Shown: piece by piece, positions 45,991 through 54,495 of the stretch
Layout: each line of letters opens with the position of its first letter
Position numbering within the stretch: position 1 is the stretch's first letter
Source: Arthrobacter sp. SPG23
GTDB taxonomy: Bacteria > Actinomycetota > Actinomycetes > Actinomycetales > Micrococcaceae
DNA: 64,000 nt
Direction: 5' to 3'
NCBI RefSeq assembly: GCF_000876655.1
Contig: NZ_JYCN01000015.1
Location: forward strand, 124,001-188,000
Translations under genes and position numbers: made by a program
Notes under the pieces: generated by a model
Database searches by the model: none
What the model was told of the DNA's origin: nothing
The model's input: only the letters and a program-made list of their open reading frames with translations

Positions 45991-47461
45991 GGGCGGCTGC
46001 CTCTCTGGAGGCCAGGATCGAGGCCTTCAGCTACCACGGTGACGCGCGCCCGTACTCCACGACGTGGACGTGAGTGCGGCGCCGGGCACACTCACCGCCG
46101 TGCTGGGCGGCTCCGGCAGCGGGAAGTCAACCCTCGGCAGGCTGCTGGCGGGCTGGCTGTCGGGCGGGAACTCCGGCCGGTTCACGGGCAGCCTCTGGTC
46201 CGGGCAGGTGGGCTTCGTTCCGCAGGATGCCGCGGCCCTGCTGTCCACCGTGGGGTCCACAGTTGCAGAGGAGCTGGCGTTCGGCCTGGAAAACCAGGGC
46301 TTGGACAGGCGCCTCATGCGCGCGGAGGTGGCGCGTGCCGCCGACGCAGCTGGACTGACGGCACTGCTGGAACGCGATCCGGCCACGCTCTCCGGCGGTG
46401 AACTGCGGCGGCTGGCCGTGGCCTGTTCTGCCATTACGCGCCCGGGTTTCCTGGTGTTGGATGAACCGCTCGGCTCGCTGGACGAAGCCGGCGCCGCCTC
46501 GGTCCGTGCGCTGGTCCGCGGCCTCCTTGACTCCGGCACCGCCGTCGTCGTGTTGAGCCAGACCGCGGATGAACTTGCCCGGGCAGCAGGGCAATGGCTT
46601 GTGCTCGACGGCGGCACTGTCACCGCCCGCGGCACGCCCGGCGAGCTGGCGGGCACCCCCGCCCTGCTGCAGTCCGGCGTCGTCATTCCCGCCCTGGCGG
46701 GCTTCGGTTCCGGACCCCGCCGCCGGACCGCCGGCCCGTCCGCAGCTGCCCGCCGTCCCGGTGGGACGGAGGTGCCTGCTGCCGTCCTGGAGCTGGACAG
46801 CATCACGTTCGGCTATCCTGCCGGCCGCCGGGAACGCCGCGGAAACCGGGGGACACAGCGGGGGGTGTTGTGCGGGCTTGGCCTCGCTGTGGCGCCGGGT
46901 GAGATCGTGGCTGTGACGGGTCCGAACGGCGCCGGGAAGTCCACCCTGCTCCGGCATTTCAACGGCCTGCTCCGCCCGGACCGGGGATCCGTCCGGATTC
47001 TCGGCAAGGATATTGCCGGGGTTCCCACGGGACGAGTGGCTGACCGGGTGGGCCTGCTGTTCCAGCAGCCGCGGGACCAGCTCTTCGAACGCACCGCCCT
47101 GCGTGAAGTGCTTTTTGGCCTGGACCGGACATTCGGGGCGGCGGCGGACACGCAGGCACGGGCCGCGCTGGCCGCCGTCGGACTCGGTGACCAGCTGGAG
47201 ATCCATCCGCATGAGCTGCCGGCATCCCGGCAGCGGCTCCTGGCCCTCGCCACCGTGCTCGCCCGGGACCCGAAGCTCATTGCACTGGATGAACCCACCG
47301 TGGGGCTGGACCGCCACGGCCGCGAACGCCTTGATGAAGCCGTTGGCGCCGCAGCGGAGCGGGGTGCCGCCGTGGTGATGGTCACGCACGAGCTCGACTA
47401 CGCCCGGGCCGCCGCCCATCGGGTCCTGGTGCTCACGGAGGGCACACTGCGGGAACTATGA
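45987..47461 (+). CDS. ECF transporter double ATPase, frameshifted near its start
   Basis: Two ABC domains in one chain. From ATG 45987 frame 3 reads LEARIEAFSYHGDARP then diverges; from ~46052 frame 2 continues VLHDVDVSAAPGTLTAVLGG. One base missing at ~46044-46051 explains this; repaired length is ~491 residues. Domain 1: Walker A GGSGSGKST, signature LSGGELRRLAV, Walker B FLVLDEPLGSLDE. Domain 2: Walker A GPNGAGKST, Walker B LIALDEPTVGLD, but its signature is ELPASRQRLL rather than LSGGQ, so one composite ATP site is probably degenerate. It powers uptake by the S and T proteins. Confidence 0.87.
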
Positions 47462-47489
47462 CCGCCTCGGGATACAGCAGCGCCGCCGC

Positions 47490-47509
47490 CCGCACCGGGA
47501 AAGGTGCGG
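47490..47509. terminator. Hairpin between the ECF ATPase and fadB
   Basis: CCGCACC / GGTGCGG, 7-bp stem, 6-base loop, with further GC pairing possible outside (GCGCCGC / GCGGCGC). It lies between convergent stop codons; there is no T-run. Confidence 0.45.
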
Positions 47510-47541
47510 ACAGCGGCGCCGTGTGACTGCGAGGCGTAACG

Positions 47542-49728
47542 CTAGGCCGCGGCCGCCGCGGACGCGACACCCGGCGCGAGGAACCTCTTGCCGTTGACGC
47601 GTTCGGAGGCCCCCACCCGGTCCAAATACGGGGTGATGCCGCCGAGGAACATCGGCCAGCCGGCGCCCAGGATCATGCAGAGGTCGATGTCTTCCGGTCC
47701 GGCCACCACGCCTTCGTCCAGCATGAGTCCGATTTCCTCGGCCAGCGCGTCCTGTGTCCGGCGGAGGACTTCCTCACCCGTCGAGGGGGAGGTGCCGAAG
47801 GACAGCAGCGCCAGCGTTTCGGCCGGAATGAACGGCTTGCCGTCCGGGCCCTTCTCCGGCGCCCCGTTCTGCACAGCCCACAGGGATGTCACGCCGTTGT
47901 CGATCAGCTTCTGCAGGTTCCGGGACACCGTGAAGCGGTCACCAAACGCGGCGTGCAGGGATTCCTGGACGTGCTGCGCCACCGGCAGGCCCACCATGGC
48001 ACCGAGCGTGAACGGGGTCATGGGCAGGCCCATCGGGCGCAGCGCATTGTCCGCCACGTCGGCCGGAGTCCCCTCATCGAACGCGGCGGTCACTTCGCCC
48101 ATCAGCCGCAGCAGGATGCGGTTGACCACGAACGCCGCGGCGTCCTTGACCAGGACAGCGGTCTTCTTCAGGCCCTTGGCGAGCTCGAACGCGGTGGCCA
48201 GCACGGCGTCGTCGGTCCTGGGCGCACGGACGATCTCCAGCAGCGGCATCACGGCCACCGGGTTGAAGAAGTGGAAGCCCACCAGGCGCTCCGGGTGCTC
48301 CAGGTCCGCAGCCATCGCAGTCACGGACAGCGAGGACGTGTTCGTGGCCAGGATGCACTCGGGGGAGACGATCGCCTCCACCTCGGCGAACACCTGCTTC
48401 TTGACGTTCAGCTCCTCAAACACGGCCTCGATGACGAAGTCGGCGTCGGCAAACGCCTCCTTCGATACCGATCCGGTGACCAGCGCCTTCGTGCGGTTGG
48501 CGGCATCGGGACTGATCCGTTTTTTCGCCAGCATCTTGTCCACTTCAGCGTGGACGTAGCCCACGCCTTTGTCCACGCGGGCCTGGTCGATGTCCGTCAT
48601 CACGACGGGCACCTTGAGCTGCCGGGCGAAGAGCAGCGCAAGCTGGCTGGCCATCAGGCCTGCGCCCACCACGCCCACCTTGGTCACGGGCCGGGCCAGT
48701 TTGCGGTCAGGTGCACCGGCCGGGCGCTTGGAGCGCTTCTGCACGAGGTCCAGGAACGCGTACACCGTGGAGCGGAATTCGTCGGTCTGCATGAGGCCGG
48801 CCAGGGTCTCGCACTCGAGCGCTGCCGAGTCCGCCTGGCTCATGGTCCTGTTGGCCTCCATGATGTCCAGCACCTTGGCCGGCGCGGGTGAGGCATTGGA
48901 CGTCTTGGATTCCACGAAGGCGCGCCCGGCGGCAACGGCCGCCGTCCAGCGTTCGGCAATTGCCGGGTCGGAGGGGTCGACGGCGTTGGGCCGTTCCGGG
49001 GCTGCCGCACCCGAAATGACGCTCGCGGCCCAGGCGAGGGACTGTTCCACGAAGTCCGCAGGTTCGAACATGGCGTCGGCAATTCCCAGCCCGAAGGCCT
49101 GCGGACCGGTGAGAGTCCGGTTGTTGCTGAGCGGATTCTCGATCATCACCTTGACGGCGTTCTCCGGCCCGATCAGCCGCGGCAGGATGTAGACGCCTCC
49201 CCATCCGGGAACCAGGCCGAGGAAGGCTTCGGGAAGTGCCAGCGCTCCGGCTCCGGTGGACACGGTGCGGTAGGTGGACTGCAGGGCGATTTCCAGCCCC
49301 CCGCCCAGGGCCACGCCGTTGATGAAGGCGAAGCTGGGAACGCCGAGGTTGGCCAAGGTGGCATAGACGTCGTGGCCAAGCTGGGCCATCCAGAGGCCGT
49401 GGTCCCGGTTGTTGAGGGACTTGACGGCGGACAGGTCGGCACCGGCCACCAGGTAGTACGGCTTGCCGGTCACGCCGACGCCCACGATCTCGCCGCGGGC
49501 GGCCCGGTCCTTGAGCCCCTCGAGGACAGTGCCCAGCTCCACCAGGGTGTTCGGGCCCAGGGTGGTGGGCTTGGAGTGGTCCAGGCCGTTGTCCAGGGTG
49601 ATGAGTGCGAAGGTTCCCGGGCTGGGCCTGCCGCCGGCTGCCGGCAGCTGGATGTCCTGCACGTAGGAATGCGTGACGGTCTCGTCGGGGAAGAGATCGG
49701 CAAGCTTGCGGAAATCTGCGGCGCTCAT
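47542..49728 (-). CDS. fadB: Multifunctional fatty acid oxidation protein: enoyl-CoA hydratase / 3-hydroxyacyl-CoA dehydrogenase
   Basis: 728 residues. The N-terminal crotonase domain has the oxyanion hole AFINGVALGGGLEIAL and EAFLGLVPGWGGVYILPRL. The NAD-binding domain has VGVVGAGLMASQLALLFA near residue 355 and ILATNTSSLSVTAMA, then the 3HCDH signature GFHFFNPVAVMPLLEIVR. It catalyses hydration and dehydrogenation in beta-oxidation. It overlaps the end of the thiolase gene (fadA) by four bases, forming an fadA-fadB operon on the minus strand. Confidence 0.93.
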   Translation of the reverse strand: MSAADFRKLADLFPDETVTHSYVQDIQLPAAGGRPSPGTFALITLDNGLDHSKPTTLGPNTLVELGTVLEGLKDRAARGEIVGVGVTGKPYYLVAGADLSAVKSLNNRDHGLWMAQLGHDVYATLANLGVPSFAFINGVALGGGLEIALQSTYRTVSTGAGALALPEAFLGLVPGWGGVYILPRLIGPENAVKVMIENPLSNNRTLTGPQAFGLGIADAMFEPADFVEQSLAWAASVISGAAAPERPNAVDPSDPAIAERWTAAVAAGRAFVESKTSNASPAPAKVLDIMEANRTMSQADSAALECETLAGLMQTDEFRSTVYAFLDLVQKRSKRPAGAPDRKLARPVTKVGVVGAGLMASQLALLFARQLKVPVVMTDIDQARVDKGVGYVHAEVDKMLAKKRISPDAANRTKALVTGSVSKEAFADADFVIEAVFEELNVKKQVFAEVEAIVSPECILATNTSSLSVTAMAADLEHPERLVGFHFFNPVAVMPLLEIVRAPRTDDAVLATAFELAKGLKKTAVLVKDAAAFVVNRILLRLMGEVTAAFDEGTPADVADNALRPMGLPMTPFTLGAMVGLPVAQHVQESLHAAFGDRFTVSRNLQKLIDNGVTSLWAVQNGAPEKGPDGKPFIPAETLALLSFGTSPSTGEEVLRRTQDALAEEIGLMLDEGVVAGPEDIDLCMILGAGWPMFLGGITPYLDRVGASERVNGKRFLAPGVASAAAAA

Positions 49729-51089
49729 GCTGCGGCTCCTTCAGTCTCGGTGGTGGCAGTCCCGGTCGCGGGTGCAGTTTTGGTTGCGTGTGTGTCGGTT
49801 GGTGACAGGACGCCGCTGTAGTCTGTGTATTCCGAGTGACGCGGGTTTTCCCAGATGACGGTGGCGCCCATGCCCAGGCCGATGCACATGGTGGTCATGC
49901 CGTAACGGACCGAGGGGTCCTCTTCGAACTGGCGCGCCAGCTGGTTCATCAGGCGCACTCCGGACGAGGCCAGGGGATGCCCGACGGCGATCGCGCCGCC
50001 GTACCGGTTAACGCGGGGATCGTCGTCGGAAATACCGAAGTGGTCCAGGAAGCTCAGCACCTGGACGGCGAAAGCCTCGTTGATTTCGAACAGTCCGATG
50101 TCCGCGATGCCGAGGCCGGCGTTCTTCAGTGCCTTCTCCGTGGCAGGGACCGGCCCGATGCCCATGACTTCGGGCTCCACGCCGGCGAAGGCGTAGCTGA
50201 CCAGGCGCATCTTCACCGGCAGCCCGAGCTCCGCGGCGGCATCTGCCGAGGCGAGCAGGGCCGCAGTGGCACCGTCGTTCAACCCGGCCGCGTTGCCTGC
50301 AGTGACCCGGCCGTGGGGACGGAATGGCGTGCGCAGTGCTGCAAGGTCCTCACGGGAGGTTCCCGGCCGGGGCGGTTCGTCAACGGTGTTGACGGTCCAG
50401 CCCAGCCCGGGCTTCATCGTGGCCACCGGCACCAGGTCCGGCTGGATCTGGCCCTTCCCGTAGGCCGCTGCCAGCTTGTCCTGGGAGGCCACGGCGTAGG
50501 CGTCCGTGCGGTCCTTCGTAATGGCCGGAAAACGGTCGTGCAGGTTTTCCGCGGTGTTTCCCATGTTCAGGGCCGCGGGATCCACCAGGCGCTCGGACAT
50601 GAACCGCGGATTGGGATCGGCTCCCTCGCCCATGGGGTGGTTGCCCATGTGCTCCACTCCGCCGGCGATAACGACGTCGTAGGCGCCGAAGGCAATCCCG
50701 CTGGCCGTGGTGGTCACCGCGGTCATCGCTCCGGCGCACATGCGGTCCACGGCGAAGCCTGGAACGGTACGGGGGAGTCCTGCCAGCAGGGCGGCCGTGC
50801 GGCCGATGGTGAGCCCCTGGTCGCCGGTCTGGGTGGTGGCGGCAACGGCCACCTCGTCGATGCGGTCCGCGGGGAGCGAGGGGTTGCGGCGCATCAGTTC
50901 GCGGATGCACTTGACCACGAGGTCATCAGCGCGGGTTCCGGCGTAGATGCCCTTTTCGCCCGCACGTCCGAACGGGGTCCGGACGCCGTCCACAAAAACG
51001 ACGTCGCGGACGGTCCTGTGATTTCCCCTGCCGGGGATTCCGCTGCTCTGTGCTCCGCTGTTGTCTTTTCCGCTGTGGGGTTGGCTCAC
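49725..51089 (-). CDS. fadA: Acetyl-CoA acyltransferase (thiolase)
   Basis: 454 residues. A ~30-residue Ser/Gly-rich N-terminus precedes DVVFVDGVRTPFGRAG. Catalytic Cys is in VDRMCAGAMTAV, His in NEAFAVQVL and the second Cys in MCIGLGMG; GGAIAVGHPLASSG is the thiolase loop. It cleaves 3-ketoacyl-CoA in beta-oxidation. The GTG at 51089 has GAGGAG six bases upstream; the frame is open to 51239 but covers the promoter. First gene of the fadA-fadB operon. Confidence 0.93.
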   Translation of the reverse strand: MSQPHSGKDNSGAQSSGIPGRGNHRTVRDVVFVDGVRTPFGRAGEKGIYAGTRADDLVVKCIRELMRRNPSLPADRIDEVAVAATTQTGDQGLTIGRTAALLAGLPRTVPGFAVDRMCAGAMTAVTTTASGIAFGAYDVVIAGGVEHMGNHPMGEGADPNPRFMSERLVDPAALNMGNTAENLHDRFPAITKDRTDAYAVASQDKLAAAYGKGQIQPDLVPVATMKPGLGWTVNTVDEPPRPGTSREDLAALRTPFRPHGRVTAGNAAGLNDGATAALLASADAAAELGLPVKMRLVSYAFAGVEPEVMGIGPVPATEKALKNAGLGIADIGLFEINEAFAVQVLSFLDHFGISDDDPRVNRYGGAIAVGHPLASSGVRLMNQLARQFEEDPSVRYGMTTMCIGLGMGATVIWENPRHSEYTDYSGVLSPTDTHATKTAPATGTATTETEGAAA

Positions 51090-51163
51090 GTGATACTCCT
51101 CATTGAGACATTGGTGCCGGCCGCACGCCAGTGGCAGCGGCGGGCCGGGCGGCATAGATCTCA

Positions 51164-51192
51164 ATGTTACTCGCGAGTAACTTAGCTGGCAA
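51164..51192 (-). promoter_or_regulatory. fadA promoter
   Basis: Minus strand: -35 TTGCCA (51192-51187), spacer of 17, -10 TAACAT (51169-51164). Start of transcription near 51157 would give a ~68-nt leader with a normal ribosome site. The operator palindrome overlaps its spacer and -10. Confidence 0.65.
51166..51181. promoter_or_regulatory. Operator: perfect 16-bp palindrome over the fadA promoter
   Basis: GTTACTCGCGAGTAAC has full two-fold symmetry. It covers the right half of the spacer and most of the -10 of the fadA promoter, so a bound dimer would block RNA polymerase. Shape and position suggest a TetR-type fatty acid repressor, whose gene is not in this window. Confidence 0.7.
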
Positions 51193-51250
51193 GGACCCTG
51201 GCGGGCCGTATGTCCGGTACGGCCAGCCTGGGAGGACACGTCCGGGAAGC

Positions 51251-52600
51251 CTAGCTTCCCGCGCCGGGAGCGGCCTTGGGTTCCTTCGGTTCCTTGGGTT
51301 CCTTGGGCGGCAGCGGCTGCGGATTGAGGAACGCGGCGGTGATCAGGGGAGCCGTCAGCTCGATCTGCCAGGGCCTGGCACCGAGTTCACCGAGCTCCTC
51401 GGCGATCCCTTCCTCGCTGAGCTCCGCGGGCGGACGCCACGCCACCCGGCGGAGGAAGTCGGGCGTGAGAAGGTTTTCGACGGGCAGGTTCAGCTCGTCG
51501 GCTTTGTCCTGCAGGAGGGGTCTTGCAGTGGCCAGGCGTTCGGCTGCGGCCGGGTCCCTGTCCGCCCACACGCGCGGCGGCGGCGGTGCGTTGGTGGGCA
51601 GGTGCAGCGGCGGCAGCTCCTCCATGGCCCGCGCCGTAGCGATGCAGCGCAGCCAACGGGGGGCCTCGCGCTGGGCGGCGCGTCCGTGGAAGCCCTTGGT
51701 GCCTAGCAGCTGCGGCACGGTGGCGGGCATGGCCTTGGCTGCCGCCACAAGCGCGGAGTCGGGGATGAGCCGGCCGGGGGCAACGTCGCGCTTGCGGGCG
51801 AGGGAGTCGCGTTCCAGCCACAGTTCGCGGACCGCGGCCAGCTGGCGGCGGTCCCTGATCTGGTGGAGCCCGGAGGTCTTGCGCCAGGGATCCACGCGGG
51901 GCGGGGCGAGCCCGGCCGCGAGGATGGCGGCGAATTCCTGTTCGGCGTATTCAAGCTTCCCGTCGGCCTGGAGCAGCTCGATGAGTTCTTCGCGCAGCTC
52001 GGTGAGGACTTCGACGTCCAGGGCCGCGTACCGCAGCCAGGGTTCAGGGAGCGGGCGCGTGGACCAGTCGGCGGCGGAATGTTCCTTGGCGAGGCCGAAG
52101 CCGAGCAGTTGTTCGATGACTGCCGCCAGGCCTACCCGAGGCAGCCCCGCCAGTCGTGCGGCCAGCTCGGTATCGAACAGTTTATGCGGCCACATGCCCA
52201 GCTCGGAAAGGCACGGCAGGTCCTGGCTCGCTGCGTGCAGGATCCACTCGACACCTTCCAGGGCGTCGTTGATGATCCGCAGGTCACCGAAGGGTTCAGG
52301 GTCGATGAGCCACGTCCCCGAGCCTTCGCGGCGGATCTGTACCAGGAAGGCCCGTTGGCCGTAGCGGAACCCCGATGCGCGCTCGGCGTCCACCCCGGCC
52401 GGGCCCGTCCCCGCGGCAATGGCGGCGGCGCAGCGTTCCAGTCCGGCGGGAGTTTCAATGACCAGTGGTACCCCGTCGCGTGGCGAGTCCAGGTCGATGA
52501 CCTCGGGGACCAGGCTGTCAAAGCCTTCCACCGTGATGTGGGGAGTGATGTCAGCAGCCGGGACGCCGGCTGTGGTGTGTTCCGGATTTTGAGGGGTCAT
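51251..52600 (-). CDS. rnd: Ribonuclease D
   Basis: 449 residues. DEDDy 3'-5' exonuclease domain: GVDAERASGF, LHAASQDLPCLSELG, LFDTELAARLAGL and YAALDVEVL (the Tyr-xxx-Asp site). An HRDC domain follows near residues 230-300 (LAAVRELWLERDSLARKRD). It processes tRNA 3' ends and other stable RNAs. The C-terminus carries a short KEP repeat. It precedes fadA on the same strand, about 160 bp away. Confidence 0.92.
   Translation of the reverse strand: MTPQNPEHTTAGVPAADITPHITVEGFDSLVPEVIDLDSPRDGVPLVIETPAGLERCAAAIAAGTGPAGVDAERASGFRYGQRAFLVQIRREGSGTWLIDPEPFGDLRIINDALEGVEWILHAASQDLPCLSELGMWPHKLFDTELAARLAGLPRVGLAAVIEQLLGFGLAKEHSAADWSTRPLPEPWLRYAALDVEVLTELREELIELLQADGKLEYAEQEFAAILAAGLAPPRVDPWRKTSGLHQIRDRRQLAAVRELWLERDSLARKRDVAPGRLIPDSALVAAAKAMPATVPQLLGTKGFHGRAAQREAPRWLRCIATARAMEELPPLHLPTNAPPPPRVWADRDPAAAERLATARPLLQDKADELNLPVENLLTPDFLRRVAWRPPAELSEEGIAEELGELGARPWQIELTAPLITAAFLNPQPLPPKEPKEPKEPKAAPGAGS
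51276..51307 (-). repeat. 9-bp tandem repeat in the rnd 3' end
   Basis: Three and a half copies of TTGGGTTCC (second copy TTCGGTTCC) encode the KEPKEPKEPK stretch near the RNase D C-terminus. Copy number may vary between strains. Confidence 0.6.
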
Positions 52601-52657
52601 GATGCCTTCAGTTTACCGACATCGCGCTGGAGGGCGCCCCGCCGTAGCCAGCCATGG

Positions 52658-53308
52658 TCAGTTGCGCCGCCTGCGGGGCAGGGCGGAGACGCCCTCCGGC
52701 AGCGGCGGGAGTCCGGCGAACGTGCAGACCATGTCCGACCACGCCTCCAGGTGCGACCGGATATCCGGCCCTTCGGGCGTCCAGGATGCCCGCAGTTCAA
52801 TGTCGATGGAACCCGGCCGGTCAGCGAGCGTGCCGAAGCTTTCGGACAGGATCCTGGTGGCTGTTCCGCCTGCCTCGCGGTAGGGCGCCTTGTGGTTCTC
52901 CAGCGCTTCGACCAGCCAGGTCCACGCCACCGAGCCGAGCATTTCGTCGTTTCCCATCTCCGCCTCCAGCTGGGCGCGGATGTAGGTGACGATCCGGAAC
53001 TCCCCGTCCCAAACAGCCGAGCCGTCGGGATCGTAGAGCAGGATGAACCGGCCGGTGGCGAGTTCCTCTGCTTCGTCGTCAACAGTTCCCGCAGCGCGGA
53101 CAAGCGCGGCGGAAACCGGTCCGTGGACGGCGGCAGGGGCCGGTCCGGGGACAGGCCCGATGACCTCGGCTCCGAGGGCCACGGCGAAGGGCGCCAGCCG
53201 TGAGGGCGCCGGGATCTCGTCCAGGTGCAGCTCACTGCGGCACCGTGCTTTTCGAAGGGATCCCAAAGCGGAAAGGAACTCCGCGGGAACCTGGGCGAGT
53301 TCGTTCAC
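52658..53308 (-). CDS. DUF3000 domain-containing protein
   Basis: 216 residues. Conserved blocks: SELHLDEIPAPSRLAPFAVA, SAVWDGEFRIVTYIRAQLE, SVAWTWLVEAL and a C-terminal RASWTPEGPDIRSHLEAWSD. Actinobacterial family of unknown function, cytosolic, usually beside an RNase D gene as here. The GTG start has a -10 six bases upstream. Confidence 0.87.
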   Translation of the reverse strand: MNELAQVPAEFLSALGSLRKARCRSELHLDEIPAPSRLAPFAVALGAEVIGPVPGPAPAAVHGPVSAALVRAAGTVDDEAEELATGRFILLYDPDGSAVWDGEFRIVTYIRAQLEAEMGNDEMLGSVAWTWLVEALENHKAPYREAGGTATRILSESFGTLADRPGSIDIELRASWTPEGPDIRSHLEAWSDMVCTFAGLPPLPEGVSALPRRRRN

Positions 53309-53314
53309 ATTCGC

Positions 53315-53320
53315 AGGTTA
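53315..53320 (-). promoter_or_regulatory. -10 hexamer of a leaderless promoter for DUF3000
   Basis: TAACCT on the minus strand with exactly six bases to the GTG at 53308. No ribosome site and no obvious -35. Confidence 0.5.
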
Positions 53321-53369
53321 CGCAAATTGTGGCGCCGATCCCGGCAGGCTCGCCGCCCCGTGCGGCCGG

Positions 53370-54470
53370 TCAACCGGCCGCCAGCTCCCGCTTGATGGCG
53401 GCGACGAACGAATCCACGTCCTCTTCGCTCGTATCGAACGAGCACATCCAGCGGACCTCCCGGGCGGCTTCGTTCCAATCGTAGAAGCGGAAGGATTCCC
53501 GCAGCCTGTCCGCAACGCCTGCGGGCAGGATGGCGAACACGCCATTGGATTCCGTCTTCTGGGTGGGTTCCACGCCGTCGATCCCGTCCACTGCTGCGCG
53601 CAACCGGGCAGCCATTGCGTTGGCGTGCCTGGCCGAGCGAAGCCACAGGTCGCCCTCCAGCAGGGCGATGAACTGGGCGGACATGAACCGCATCTTGGAG
53701 GCCAGCTGCATGTTCATCTTGCGGAGGTAGACCAGCCCCTGCGCGGCACCGGGGTTCAGCGCCACCACCACTTCGCCGAACAGCAGCCCGTTCTTGGTGC
53801 CGCCGAAGGAGAGGATGTCCACGCCGGCGTCGCGGGTGAACGTCCGCAACGGCACGTCCAGGTGGGCCGCGGCGTTGGCCAGCCGGGCGCCGTCCATGTG
53901 GAGCTTCATGCCCTTGGCATGGACGTGGTCCGCGATGGCGCGGACCTCCTCGGGCGTGTAGCAGGTGCCCAGCTCGGTGGTCTGCGTGATGGACACCGCC
54001 AGGGGCTGGGCGCGGTGCTCGTCTCCCCATCCCCATGCTTCCCTGTCGATCAACTCCGGGGTGAGCTTTCCGTCCGTGGTGGGGACTTGGAGGAGCTTGG
54101 TCCCGCCGATCCGCTCCGGGGCGCCGTTCTCATCCATGTTGATGTGGGCTGTCGACGCGCAGATCACCGCGCCCCAGCGGGGGAGCAGGGACTGGAGGGA
54201 GAGGACGTTGGCTCCCGTTCCGTTGAAGACGGGGAAGCATTCGATGCCCGCCCCGAAGTGCTCCTCCATGAGCACCTGCAGCCGTGCCGTGTAGTCGTCT
54301 TCGCCGTAGGAGACCTGGTGGCCCTCGTTGGCAGCCGCCAGCGCTGCCAGGACTTCCGGGTGGACGCCCGAATAGTTGTCGGACGCGAACCCCCGGACAG
54401 CAGGGTCGTGGAGCCGGGCCGCGGTGGCGGCAGGGGCAGTTTCAACTGTGGTTGTCATCGCTTTGGTCAC
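53370..54470 (-). CDS. Low-specificity L-threonine aldolase (beta-eliminating lyase family)
   Basis: 366 residues, PLP-dependent fold type I. N-terminal FASDNYSGVHPEVLAAL, substrate and cofactor residues FNGTGANVLSLQSLL, HMDGARLANAA and the Schiff-base lysine in LSFGGTKNGLLFGE. It cleaves threonine to glycine and acetaldehyde. It is the last gene after DUF6421 and the SDR on the same strand, but has its own leaderless-type promoter. The GTG at 54470 fits that promoter better than the inner ATG at 54458. Confidence 0.88.
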   Translation of the reverse strand: MTKAMTTTVETAPAATAARLHDPAVRGFASDNYSGVHPEVLAALAAANEGHQVSYGEDDYTARLQVLMEEHFGAGIECFPVFNGTGANVLSLQSLLPRWGAVICASTAHINMDENGAPERIGGTKLLQVPTTDGKLTPELIDREAWGWGDEHRAQPLAVSITQTTELGTCYTPEEVRAIADHVHAKGMKLHMDGARLANAAAHLDVPLRTFTRDAGVDILSFGGTKNGLLFGEVVVALNPGAAQGLVYLRKMNMQLASKMRFMSAQFIALLEGDLWLRSARHANAMAARLRAAVDGIDGVEPTQKTESNGVFAILPAGVADRLRESFRFYDWNEAAREVRWMCSFDTSEEDVDSFVAAIKRELAAG

Positions 54471-54476
54471 GCTTTC

Positions 54477-54482
54477 AGTCTA
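54477..54482 (-). promoter_or_regulatory. -10 hexamer of a leaderless promoter for the threonine aldolase
   Basis: TAGACT with exactly six bases to the GTG at 54470. It lies in the 25-bp gap after the SDR gene, giving the aldolase independent transcription in addition to possible read-through. Confidence 0.5.
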
Positions 54483-54495
54483 GGGATGTCCGCCG

